Source: Nanobdellota archaeon (lineage in GTDB: Archaea; Nanobdellota; Nanobdellia; Pacearchaeales; GW2011-AR1). From it: DNA of 64,000 nt. Made by a program: the position numbers and the translations under genes. The first letter of the stretch is position 1; every line of letters begins with the position of its first letter. The notes beneath the pieces are model-generated. The model saw nothing but the letters and a program-made list of their open reading frames with translations. It had not been told where the DNA came from and made no database searches. The DNA lies in NCBI GenBank assembly GCA_023397215.1, contig JAEWUG010000032.1, positions 1 to 64,000 on the forward strand, read 5' to 3'. Below, piece by piece: positions 46,653 to 54,240 of this stretch.

Positions 46653-46672
46653 AATAATGTTATAACATTATT
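46653..46672. promoter_or_regulatory. Perfect 20-base palindrome at the ATPase promoter
   Basis: The arms AATAATGTTA and TAACATTATT meet with no spacer. Further half-sites (ATAATGTTA at about 46676-46684, TATTAT at 46643-46648) flank it. The minus-strand TATA box (TTTATATA, 46686-46693) lies just upstream, so the palindrome covers the predicted transcription start. It is a likely operator, perhaps for autoregulation. Confidence 0.55.
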
Positions 46673-46738
46673 ATGATAATGTTACTATATAAATGTTTCT
46701 TTTTATTATTAATGTAATGATTTATATTATTCCTTTAC

Positions 46739-46760
46739 CTCAAATTACTAGTAATTTGAG
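46739..46760. repeat. Perfect 22-base palindrome
   Basis: CTCAAATTACT is followed directly by AGTAATTTGAG, with no spacer and no following T-tract. It does not look like a terminator. It could be a binding or recombination site in the element. Confidence 0.55.
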
Positions 46761-46910
46761 ATAGTAGAAAAATTATTTTCTCAACATATCGATTCAATCT
46801 CGACAAAATTTATAAAGTTTGGAAACAACATTCTTTTAGTTTATTTTATATTCGCTGTCTAATCGAAAGAAAAAATATTTTTGTCTTATGAGAAGACACA
46901 TCAACGACCG

Positions 46911-46925
46911 ATCCGGACGGAGCAT
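46911..46925 (+). other. Candidate att site: degenerate tRNA-Glu 3' end
   Basis: ATCCGGACGGAGCAT aligns with the tRNA-Glu 3' end ATCCCGGCGGGAGCAT (43873-43888) with 13 of 16 positions identical (one gap, two mismatches). It lies about 3.04 kb beyond the tRNA and would bound an element with the integrase and ATPase. The match is imperfect, so this is a hypothesis. Confidence 0.3.
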
Positions 46926-47044
46926 GAGACCTTTTTGACATATCTTGGGGACAAACTTTAATTAAAAAATTAACTGAAAAAGAGTAGAAAATTTTTCAAT
47001 CATTAACTTATAGCAAATATTCAGAACAAGAAATTTATTCTTTT

Positions 47045-48352
47045 TTAACAATGTTTATTCCTTGTTACAATTTTATTAAATAAACTATTCTTTGCATTTG
47101 TTTGAGAAGTTTTTGCATTTTTTGAATATAATAAAGCATATCCTTTATTTTTAGAATTATATAGAGAATGTTGATTATTTATTGAATTATTAACTGCATA
47201 TTTATTATTTTTTGAGAAGAATAATGAATATTCACTATTTGTTGAATAACATAAAGAATAATCAGTATTTTGCGAAAAATCTAAAGAACATCCACTATTC
47301 TTAGAACGCATTAAAGATTTTCTATTATTTTTTGAACGAAATAATGTATGTTCTTTATTTTTTGAATCTTCTAATGAACGATCTGTATTCCTTGAATTAG
47401 ATAAGGATTCTCCTGAATTATCTGAGTATTTCAATGATTTGCCTGAATTTAAAGAAGAACACAATGACTTGCCTGAATTCATTGAACCATATAAAGAATA
47501 ATCAGTATTTATGGAATTAAATAATGATTCTTCTGAATTATTTGATTCTTCTAATGAATAATTAGAATTTATAGAATCACATAATGATTTTCCAGTATTT
47601 ATTGATTTTTTTAGAGTAAAATTTCTATTTTCTGATGAAAGTAAAGAATCTTCTGTATTTACTGAATCCTCTAATGAATTTTCTGAATTATTTGAGTTAT
47701 ATAAAGAGTGTCCACTATTATTAGATCTACAAAGAGAACAAGATGAATTATTAGAAGATAAAAATGATTTATCAGTATTTATGGAATTGTATAAAGAATA
47801 TCCCCTATTTTTAGAACTACGAAAAGTAAAATTGCTATTTCTTGATTCTTCTAATGAATTTTCTACATTTGTTGAATTACTAAATGAATTTCCTTTATTA
47901 TATGCTCTTTTAAATGAATGTCCTTTATTTCGTGAACCAAAGAAAGAATTATCTGAATTTTGTGAACCAAAAAAAGAATTATCGTTATTCTCTGAAAATT
48001 TAAAAGATTCATCATTATTCTCTGAAAATCTAAAAGAATTTCCATTATTCTTTGAAAACCACAATTGTCTTTGACTAAAAATTAATCCTTCTGTTGTACT
48101 ATCAATTATAGCTCCAAGTCCTCCATATTTTAAACAATGAATATGAGAAATATCTTTTGTTATTAAAGCATAGGCAGATGCAGCTATACCTGAAAGATAT
48201 TGATTTTCATGTATAAAGAACCCACATAAATCTTTTGGTTTATCCTTATATGAATTTGCAATTATTCTTGTTAAATGTCTAACTCTATTTCCATTTTCAT
48301 CTTGAACTGCTTGGTTTAGTAATTTTATTAATCGTTGAGTTTTTTCTTTCAT
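47045..48352 (-). CDS. Decapeptide-repeat protein (32 tandem repeats)
   Basis: A 435-residue protein in two parts. Residues 1-100 are non-repetitive, with a helical start and a Gly/Ala-rich stretch (YLSGIAASAYALI). Residues 101-420 are 32 consecutive 10-residue repeats without a single insertion or deletion. Position 2 is Asn in every repeat, position 6 is almost always Ser/Thr, position 7 is Leu/Phe in most, and position 10 is Ser in most. A short basic tail ends in Cys. A strictly periodic array with an Asn ladder suggests a beta-solenoid, related in spirit to pentapeptide-repeat proteins (two 5-mers). No signal peptide or membrane segment is visible. Function unknown. A TATA box GATTTATAAAGG lies about 30 bases before the ATG. 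Confidence 0.85.
   Translation of the reverse strand: MKEKTQRLIKLLNQAVQDENGNRVRHLTRIIANSYKDKPKDLCGFFIHENQYLSGIAASAYALITKDISHIHCLKYGGLGAIIDSTTEGLIFSQRQLWFSKNNGNSFRFSENNDESFKFSENNDNSFFGSQNSDNSFFGSRNKGHSFKRAYNKGNSFSNSTNVENSLEESRNSNFTFRSSKNRGYSLYNSINTDKSFLSSNNSSCSLCRSNNSGHSLYNSNNSENSLEDSVNTEDSLLSSENRNFTLKKSINTGKSLCDSINSNYSLEESNNSEESLFNSINTDYSLYGSMNSGKSLCSSLNSGKSLKYSDNSGESLSNSRNTDRSLEDSKNKEHTLFRSKNNRKSLMRSKNSGCSLDFSQNTDYSLCYSTNSEYSLFFSKNNKYAVNNSINNQHSLYNSKNKGYALLYSKNAKTSQTNAKNSLFNKIVTRNKHC
47093..48052 (-). repeat. 960-bp coding tandem repeat, 30-bp period
   Basis: This DNA encodes residues 101-420 of the repeat protein as 32 units of exactly 30 bases. Units differ at many synonymous and variable positions while the Asn, Ser and Leu/Phe codons are kept. 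It is therefore an old, selected array rather than a recent slippage product. Confidence 0.85.
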
Positions 48353-48483
48353 AAAGACATTTTAATTTAGACCTTTATAAATCTTAGTTATAGTCATTTA
48401 ATAGTAATTAATTGGATTGTTTATTTAAAAATAAAAGAAGATTTATAAATTGAAATTAAATGAATTTTATTGGTAAATACAAT

Positions 48484-48744
48484 ATGAACGAAAAATATAA
48501 TGTAGAAATAATTTATTCAAAAGAAAGTCAATCAAATTTAGAAAAAACTATTTCTGAATTAAAATTTATCTCAGGAATACAACCTGAAATTAAAATAATA
48601 TTAGATGAAAATTTAGAAAAATATAGTCTTATGTACAATAGCTTAGCTTATTATAAAGCATATGACATTTTTAATTATATTATGAGAGATGTTTTAACAA
48701 AAAAGAATGAAGTTCATTTTTTTATTAATCCATCAAAAGAATAA
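48484..48744 (+). CDS. Small hypothetical protein
   Basis: I start at the ATG at 48484 (86 residues, MNEKYNVEIIYS). A TATA box ATTTATAAAT (48441-48450) puts the transcript start near 48471, so the ATG at 48460 would lie outside the mRNA. The product is soluble, with alternating beta and helical segments and no recognisable motif. It diverges from the repeat-protein gene with 107 bases between the ORFs, so the two might share regulation. Confidence 0.5.
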   Translation: MNEKYNVEIIYSKESQSNLEKTISELKFISGIQPEIKIILDENLEKYSLMYNSLAYYKAYDIFNYIMRDVLTKKNEVHFFINPSKE

Positions 48745-48835
48745 ATATTCTTTTTTAGGGATTTAGATTGAATAAATAATAAAGTAAAAAATAAATTATA
48801 CAAATATTAATAAAGAAGTTGTACTTTTCTTTTTA

Positions 48836-49024
48836 ATGTCACAGAGATATACTATAAGAAATAGACAATATAATTTGAAGAATCAGTCTATTAGACCTTC
48901 TTTAAAACAAGGAAACTTAGAAACAGGCTTAAGTTTAGGACAGGTTATTGAAGAATCCCCAATAACTTCATTTCAAGATGTATTGAGATGTCAATATTTT
49001 ATTTATTCTAATAAAAATAATTAA
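48836..49024 (+). CDS. Possible small protein
   Basis: A 62-residue frame with a basic, Gln/Asn/Arg-rich start and one cysteine. An AT-rich TATA-like tract lies about 40 bases upstream. I do not recognise it. It is convergent with the signal peptidase gene with a 4-base overlap. The coding assignment is tentative. Confidence 0.35.
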   Translation: MSQRYTIRNRQYNLKNQSIRPSLKQGNLETGLSLGQVIEESPITSFQDVLRCQYFIYSNKNN

Positions 49025-49602
49025 CATAATCCTCTTTGGGATTGTTCTTTGAATATATCAAAAAAGAATAATTTTATCCAACCTAAAGAAGGAACTCTAA
49101 ATATTGCTTTTCCTATTATTTGATTTTCATATATTTTTTTCTCATTTTCTAATTGATGATAATTTGTTATTGGGTTATCACCTTTTGTAGCATAAGGTTC
49201 TATATCATCTATAAGCCTATGAATAATCGGATGATTTGCTCCTCCTTCAAAAATAATAACATCACCTTTTTCTAAATTTTTTGGATTAATTGCTATAATA
49301 ATATCTCCTTTATTTAATCCATTCTTAAAGGGCCAATTTTTAGTATCTTCTAATGAAATATCTTCTTCAAAATAAATATTATTCAATATATTTTCAAAAC
49401 CTTTATTCGGGTGATACATAGAACAAGATTCTACAATTACTAGAGGTAATGAAGTTCCAGTAATAAAAGATAAAATAGGAAAAAGAATCAATTTAATAAA
49501 AATTGCAGCTAATATTAAAAATGCAATTGTTGACGGCCAAGAATCTTCTTTTAAAAAAGTAATTATTTTCTTTAAAATAATTTTTATATCCTCTTTTTTC
49601 AT
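49021..49602 (-). CDS. Signal peptidase I (S26 family)
   Basis: From the ATG at 49602 the protein has 193 residues: an N-terminal membrane helix (about 24-45), the nucleophile motif ESCSMYH (Ser61), and the domain with HPIIHRLID and ATKGDNPI, matching the Ser/His/Asp arrangement of archaeal and ER-type signal peptidases. The start is chosen because TATATAA on the minus strand (about 49626-49633) is centred about 27 bases upstream; the frame to 49653 lies before it. It cleaves secretory signal peptides at the membrane. Confidence 0.87.
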   Translation of the reverse strand: MKKEDIKIILKKIITFLKEDSWPSTIAFLILAAIFIKLILFPILSFITGTSLPLVIVESCSMYHPNKGFENILNNIYFEEDISLEDTKNWPFKNGLNKGDIIIAINPKNLEKGDVIIFEGGANHPIIHRLIDDIEPYATKGDNPITNYHQLENEKKIYENQIIGKAIFRVPSLGWIKLFFFDIFKEQSQRGLC

Positions 49603-49689
49603 AAAATCAAGTAAAATAAATATCTTTATATAACTTATGTAAATTAAAACCATAAAAAAGTATATAAACTTGTTTTTTCTTTTTTAGTT

Positions 49690-49905
49690 ATGATGGATTT
49701 AATTTCTAATAGTCTTTTCTTAACATTAATTATAATTCTTTCTATTTGGGAAAGTGTTTGGAAAGGAATTGCATTATGGAAAACAGGTAGGAATAATCAA
49801 TTAACTTGGTTTGTTTGTATTTTAATATTTAATACAATAGGTATTTTGCCAATATTATATTTATTGTTTTTTCAAAAGAAAATTATTGTTAAAAAGAAAA
49901 AATAA
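49690..49905 (+). CDS. Small two-helix membrane protein (DUF5652-like)
   Basis: A 71-residue protein with two hydrophobic segments (about 7-25 and 38-60) separated by WKGIALWKTGRNNQLTWF, a layout seen in small archaeal and CPR membrane proteins annotated as DUF5652. The tail is KKKIIVKKKKK-like and cytoplasmic. The role is unknown. The stop lies 2 bases from the convergent kae1 stop. Confidence 0.65.
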   Translation: MMDLISNSLFLTLIIILSIWESVWKGIALWKTGRNNQLTWFVCILIFNTIGILPILYLLFFQKKIIVKKKK

Positions 49906-49907
49906 AT

Positions 49908-50894
49908 TTATTTCCAAGTTACATTAACTTGATCTGTTCTTTGTTTTGGATTAATATCTATTTTATTTAAATCTTGAATAGAGTAATAAATCTTTTTCTT
50001 AAACATTTTCCAACCTAAGTAAGCAATCATTCCAGCATTATCAACTAATAAACTATTATCTGGACAGAAAAATTTCACATTTCTTTTATCACACATTTCT
50101 TTACACATTTGTTTTAATCTTGTATTACAAGCAACACCTCCACCTAACAACAATTCTTTTTTACCTGTGTGGGCTAAAGCTCTTTCTGAAGCTTCAACTA
50201 ACATTGCAAAAACTGTTTCTTGCAAACTAAAACTAATATCTTCTAAAGGATATTTTTTATCTAACAATTCTTTTATTTTTGTTTGAAGTCCACTAAAACT
50301 AATATCCATACCTTTAATTGTATAAGGAAGTTCAATTAAATTATTACTTTTATTTGCTAATTCTTGAATTTTAGGTCCACCTGGAAAACCTAAATTTGCA
50401 TATCTTGCTATTGTATCTATAAAGTTTCCAACACCTAAATCAAGAGTTTCTCCAAAAACTCTATATTTATTAGATTCATATGCAATTATTTGGGTATTAG
50501 CACCACTAGCATAAAGCATAACAGGATCTTTTGCTCCAACAGTTTCTCCTATTTCTAAATGAGCAATACAATGATTTACAGGAATTATTGAGACCTTTAA
50601 TTCTTTAACTTTTTCTTTAACAAAGTTCATTCCTGCAATTAAACACGGAGCAAGTCCTGGTGCATTTGAAAAACTAATTGCATTAATTTCTTTATCAAGA
50701 ATATTTGCTTTATTTAATGCTTCTTCATAAATTTTATTTGCAATATTTTCATGATGTTTTTTTACTTCTAAAGGGATTAAACCACCTGATTTAGTAGTAT
50801 AAGAATCTTTAACATTACTTAATATTTTTCCGTCTTTTACAACACTTACACCAAATGTATGTGCTGTAGACTCAACACCTAAGATGATTACCAT
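49908..50894 (-). CDS. kae1: tRNA t6A synthesis ATPase Kae1 (TsaD/Qri7 family)
   Basis: A 328-residue ASKHA-fold protein starting ILGVESTAHTFGVSVV. The metal ligands appear in NHCIAHLEIG, and later motifs LYASGANTQI and LLLGGGVACNTRL bind nucleotide. It forms t6A37 on ANN-decoding tRNAs within the KEOPS complex. In many archaea it is fused to or next to Bud32; here it is a single domain with no Bud32 nearby. Confidence 0.95.
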   Translation of the reverse strand: MVIILGVESTAHTFGVSVVKDGKILSNVKDSYTTKSGGLIPLEVKKHHENIANKIYEEALNKANILDKEINAISFSNAPGLAPCLIAGMNFVKEKVKELKVSIIPVNHCIAHLEIGETVGAKDPVMLYASGANTQIIAYESNKYRVFGETLDLGVGNFIDTIARYANLGFPGGPKIQELANKSNNLIELPYTIKGMDISFSGLQTKIKELLDKKYPLEDISFSLQETVFAMLVEASERALAHTGKKELLLGGGVACNTRLKQMCKEMCDKRNVKFFCPDNSLLVDNAGMIAYLGWKMFKKKIYYSIQDLNKIDINPKQRTDQVNVTWK

Positions 50895-50984
50895 AATTAA
50901 ATAATTAAATAAGATTATAAAAATATAAGGGTATTATCACTTCTAATGGCTTTGTAGTCAAAAAAGCATTTATATATTATATTT

Positions 50985-50999
50985 ATGTTAAAATAACAT
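50985..50999. promoter_or_regulatory. Inverted repeat overlapping the start of the HTH gene
   Basis: ATGTTA and TAACAT are separated by AAA; the right arm runs into the start codon at 50998. The TATA-like tract TTTATATATT (50970-50979) lies just upstream. The position suits an autoregulatory site for the HTH protein, though short AT-rich repeats can arise by chance. Confidence 0.35.
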
Positions 51000-51609
51000 G
51001 GTAGAAAATACAGATATTTCAGTATCAATTGATGACAATCGAATTAAAGATATTGCAGAGGCTATTACAAATAAAACTTGTAAAAGAATATTAAACTATT
51101 TAACTGAAAATGAAAAAACAATTAGTGAAATCTCTATTGAATTGGATATTCCAATTAATACTGTTGAATATAATATTAAAAAATTATTGAACACTGGTTT
51201 AATTGAAAAAAAATCTTTTTGGTGGAGTATAAAAGGGAAAAAAATGCCAACTTATACTGTTTCAAATAAAAGAATAATTATTTCTCCAAAAAAAGAAATT
51301 AATAATTTAAAGTATTTAATAGCTTTAGGAGTAACAGGTATTATCTCATTAATTATTAAAAATATAACTCAACCTGCGAAAATAGTTTATGAAAAGACTA
51401 TTCCTTTATTAAATGATTTTTCAAATGAATTGATTAAAAGTACAGCAGACTCTTTTTTAGAAAATGCTCCCCAACAAACAAGTCAAATTATTAATACAGT
51501 TACTTATTTCCCAAAAATTGGTTTTGGAGAATGGTTTTTATTTGGAGCGTGGTTTGTGATTCTACTTTTTTTTATATTTAGTATAGTAAGTGAAAGGAGG
51601 TCTAAATAA
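50998..51609 (+). CDS. Membrane-anchored winged-HTH regulator
   Basis: A 203-residue protein. A winged HTH (about residues 22-85, TCKRILNYLTENEKTISEIS then IDIPINTVEYNIKKL) is followed by two hydrophobic segments at about 102-122 and 178-198. DNA binding and membrane insertion in one protein suggest a one-component membrane sensor. The following SIMPL gene starts 2 bases after its stop and its Shine-Dalgarno lies inside this gene, so the two act together. The signal is unknown. Confidence 0.75.
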   Translation: MVENTDISVSIDDNRIKDIAEAITNKTCKRILNYLTENEKTISEISIELDIPINTVEYNIKKLLNTGLIEKKSFWWSIKGKKMPTYTVSNKRIIISPKKEINNLKYLIALGVTGIISLIIKNITQPAKIVYEKTIPLLNDFSNELIKSTADSFLENAPQQTSQIINTVTYFPKIGFGEWFLFGAWFVILLFFIFSIVSERRSK

Positions 51610-51610
51610 A

Positions 51611-52357
51611 ATGAAAGAAAATGACAAATTAAAAATGACTGGATTAATTATTATAGGGGTTATCTTATTAACATTAATAATAATTTATTCAGTGTATAGT
51701 TTTCAACCAAGAAGTACAATTAATGTTGAAGGTTTAGGAGAAATTAAAGTTACTCCAAATGAAATTAATTTAAATTTTAATATTGAAAAAAATGCAAGTA
51801 CATCAAAAGAAGCTACTAACTTAAACTTTGAAACAACAGAAAAAGTTAAAGAAGCTTTAATTGCTATTGGTATTGCAGAAGAAGATATTAAAACAACAAA
51901 CTTTAATGTATATGAAGAATTTGATTGGTCTAAAGATGAAAGAAAATCTCTAGGTTATAAGGCTAGTCAAGTTTTAACATTAAAATTGTCTATTGATGAA
52001 AAAGAAAAAATTAGTCAATCCATTAATGCAGCAATAGAAAATGATGCAACAATTAGTTATATTTATTATTCATTAAGCGAAGATCTTGAAAAAGAAACTA
52101 AGGCTTTAGCAATAAATAAAGCTACAGAAGATGCAAAAGAAAAAGCTACAGAAATGACTAAAACACTTTCTGCAAAACTTGGTAGAATTATACAAATAAG
52201 TGATTCATATAACACACCTTCTTACTATTATGGAACATATGCTAAAGATGCTGTATTAACAGAATCTATTAGTGCTAGAGGTTTAAGTGAAGTTTCATTT
52301 AATCCAGATGAACAAACAGTAAGTGCAAGTGTTTCAATATTATATGAAATCAAATAA
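51611..52357 (+). CDS. SIMPL (DUF541) domain protein
   Basis: The ATG at 51611 gives 248 residues; a strong Shine-Dalgarno GAAAGGAGGT (51593-51602) 8 bases before it decides the start over the frame from 51590. One N-terminal membrane helix (about 9-29) is followed by a SIMPL domain with the typical opening INVEGLGEIKVTPNEINLNF. Members are linked to envelope and oxidative-stress functions in bacteria, but the mechanism is unclear. It is cotranscribed with the membrane HTH regulator. Confidence 0.85.
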   Translation: MKENDKLKMTGLIIIGVILLTLIIIYSVYSFQPRSTINVEGLGEIKVTPNEINLNFNIEKNASTSKEATNLNFETTEKVKEALIAIGIAEEDIKTTNFNVYEEFDWSKDERKSLGYKASQVLTLKLSIDEKEKISQSINAAIENDATISYIYYSLSEDLEKETKALAINKATEDAKEKATEMTKTLSAKLGRIIQISDSYNTPSYYYGTYAKDAVLTESISARGLSEVSFNPDEQTVSASVSILYEIK

Positions 52358-52374
52358 ATAAATTTTTTATTTTT

Positions 52375-53766
52375 TTATTCTTTTTTTAATATTTTTTCTA
52401 ATTCTTCTTTAGCTAATTTAAAATCAGCTCTTCTTTGACTTTGTTTCATTACTTGACCAATTAAAAAGTTTAAAGAATTTTCTTGACCTTCTTTGTAATC
52501 TTGAACTGCTTTTGGATTTTGTTCTATTACTTTTTGACAAATATTTTGAACAGCATCTTCTGCAATTTTAAATATATCTTTTTTTTCTTTAATAGAAAAA
52601 CTTTTAGGAATAAAATCATTCATTATTTGTTTTGCTTTTAATGTTGTTAACTCTTTTTTCTCTACTAAATTAATTAACTCAGCTAAATGATTTGGTTTTA
52701 TATCTATATCTGAGTCATCTAATGTTTTTTTATTATAATTTAAAATTCTTAATAATTCTATTGTAATCCAACTTAAATTCTTTTTAACATCTATTCCTTC
52801 TTTAGCCAACTCTTCAAAAAATTCAACTAATTCTAAATTTTTCATAATTATTTGTGCATCACTTTTTTCAACTTCATAAATCAAAAGAAGTTTCTTTAAT
52901 TTTTCATCAGGAGTTTCAGGTAATGCTTTTTTTATTTCTTGAACAAAATCAGAGTTTAATTTCATAATTGGTAAATCTGGATCAGGAATAAATCTATAAT
53001 CTTGAGCATTTTCTTTTGTTCTCATTCTAATTGTCTTCCCTTTTGATTCATCATATCTACGAGTTTCTTGTATTATTTTTTCATTATTTTTATTTGCATC
53101 TAATTGACGAGAAATTTCATAGTTAATTGCTTTTTGTATCTTATCTAAAGAATTTAAATTTTTTATTTCAACTCTTTCTCCATATGTTGAAATATTTACA
53201 TCAACTTTGATTCCGGCATTTTTCTTTATTGCTTTAATATAACTTAAACTTAAAATGAAACTTTTTAACCAAGAAATAACTTCATCAACTTTTTTAAAAT
53301 CTGGAGCTGTGACTACTTCTACTAAAGGTAAACCACTTCTATTATAATTAATATGACCATTTTCAGGATTCCATTGTGCAGGATCTTCTTCTAAATGACA
53401 TTCCCAAATATTTATACCTTTAAAATTACCTTTATATGCTGGAAAAGAACAATGTGCTCCAGAAATAGTATTTTGAAATCCTTTAGGTAAATCAGGCCAA
53501 TTATAATGTTTTCTTTGAAAAATTAAATCTTTTTCTTCTTCAATTTTACAATTTAATATCAAACTAACTTGAATTAATTTTTTTATTGCTTCCTTATTCA
53601 CTAACATTGGTTTACTTCCCGGTGTTCCTGTACAAATGGGGCAAATATTTGAATTAGGTTCATCAAATTCAAAAGTAGAACATTTACAAAATAATTTTTC
53701 TTGAGTATTTAAGTAACAATGAATTTCTAAACCAATTTTTAAAGGATGTTGTGTTATTAATTCCAT
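52375..53766 (-). CDS. gatB: Asp/Glu-tRNA amidotransferase subunit GatB
   Basis: A 463-residue GatB. Signature segments are KIGLEIHCYLNTQEKLFCKC, CPICTGTPGSKPMLV, the kinase motif NYNRSGLPLVEVVT, and a C-terminal tail domain (YqeY-like, about 320-462) that grips the tRNA. The zinc cysteines CKC...CPIC are present. GatB activates and amidates Asp-tRNA-Asn or Glu-tRNA-Gln with GatA/GatC, which are not in the window. Confidence 0.94.
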   Translation of the reverse strand: MELITQHPLKIGLEIHCYLNTQEKLFCKCSTFEFDEPNSNICPICTGTPGSKPMLVNKEAIKKLIQVSLILNCKIEEEKDLIFQRKHYNWPDLPKGFQNTISGAHCSFPAYKGNFKGINIWECHLEEDPAQWNPENGHINYNRSGLPLVEVVTAPDFKKVDEVISWLKSFILSLSYIKAIKKNAGIKVDVNISTYGERVEIKNLNSLDKIQKAINYEISRQLDANKNNEKIIQETRRYDESKGKTIRMRTKENAQDYRFIPDPDLPIMKLNSDFVQEIKKALPETPDEKLKKLLLIYEVEKSDAQIIMKNLELVEFFEELAKEGIDVKKNLSWITIELLRILNYNKKTLDDSDIDIKPNHLAELINLVEKKELTTLKAKQIMNDFIPKSFSIKEKKDIFKIAEDAVQNICQKVIEQNPKAVQDYKEGQENSLNFLIGQVMKQSQRRADFKLAKEELEKILKKE

Positions 53767-53937
53767 TATAAAAAAAGTAAATAAGAGTTTTTAAGATTTG
53801 TTAAACTATTTTTGGCTTCATTAAAAAATAAATGCCAAACTAATATTGGCGTCATTTTTTATTTAAATAAAGAAAAGCAAAGTACAAGCTAAGTCGGCTT
53901 CACTTTCTTAAAATAAGATTAGTAATTTAAACTAATT

Positions 53938-54225
53938 TTATCCAAATAATGAAGCCAAACCTTCAGCTGCTTCAGCCTTTGGTTCTTCTTTCTTTGGTTC
54001 TTCTTTTGGTGCTTCTGTAGGAGCAGAAGAGCTAGCAGCAGGAGCTGCAATAGAAGCATTAGCTAACTTTTCGTCAATGTTAACACCTTGTAAAGATGCA
54101 ATAAGAACCTTTACTTTGGATTCGTCAACAGTTACGCCAGTAGCTGAAATAACTTTTTTTAAGTTATCTTCACTTACTTCTTGCCCTAACTTGTGCAATA
54201 AAAGAGCTGCATAAATGTATTCCAT
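53938..54225 (-). CDS. rpl12: Ribosomal stalk protein P1 (archaeal L12)
   Basis: A 95-residue protein with an N-terminal helical dimerisation domain (MEYIYAALLLHKLGQEVSED), an Ala/Pro/Glu/Lys-rich hinge (about 60-88), and the conserved C-terminal factor-binding tail EGLASLFG. It recruits translation GTPases. It is the last gene of the uL1-uL10-L12 operon. Confidence 0.94.
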   Translation of the reverse strand: MEYIYAALLLHKLGQEVSEDNLKKVISATGVTVDESKVKVLIASLQGVNIDEKLANASIAAPAASSSAPTEAPKEEPKKEEPKAEAAEGLASLFG

Positions 54226-54240
54226 TTTTTTTATTTTTAT

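Larger units (their letters stand above)
46640..47044. other. Intergenic region between ATPase and repeat protein
   Basis: This 405-base gap holds the ATPase promoter with its palindrome, a second palindrome at 46739-46760, and a short stretch (about 46900-46930) with clearly higher G+C than its surroundings. A frame at 46863-46961 could encode 32 residues but lacks a start codon. I find no convincing gene in it. The content suggests the right edge of an integrated element. Confidence 0.5.

Noticed and set aside
46863..46961. Open frame of about 32 codons in the gap right of the ATPase
   Set aside because: It has no start codon, a stop lies immediately upstream in frame, and no family is recognisable. 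It may be a gene remnant but cannot be supported.
47093..48052. Regular 30-base periodicity resembling a CRISPR array
   Set aside because: There is no alternation of identical repeats and unique spacers. The period lies in an open frame and is explained by the 10-residue protein repeat. No cas gene is present.
47781..48074. Open frame antisense to the repeat protein
   Set aside because: It only mirrors the sense repeats (ELSEFC/ELSLFS pattern) and has no promoter of its own.
53767..53937. GGCTTCA-like repeats between gatB and L12 as a possible RNA
   Set aside because: The matches are short, part of them copies the L12 3' end, and no promoter or consistent fold was found. The segment is probably the L12 3' region with T-rich termination sites.
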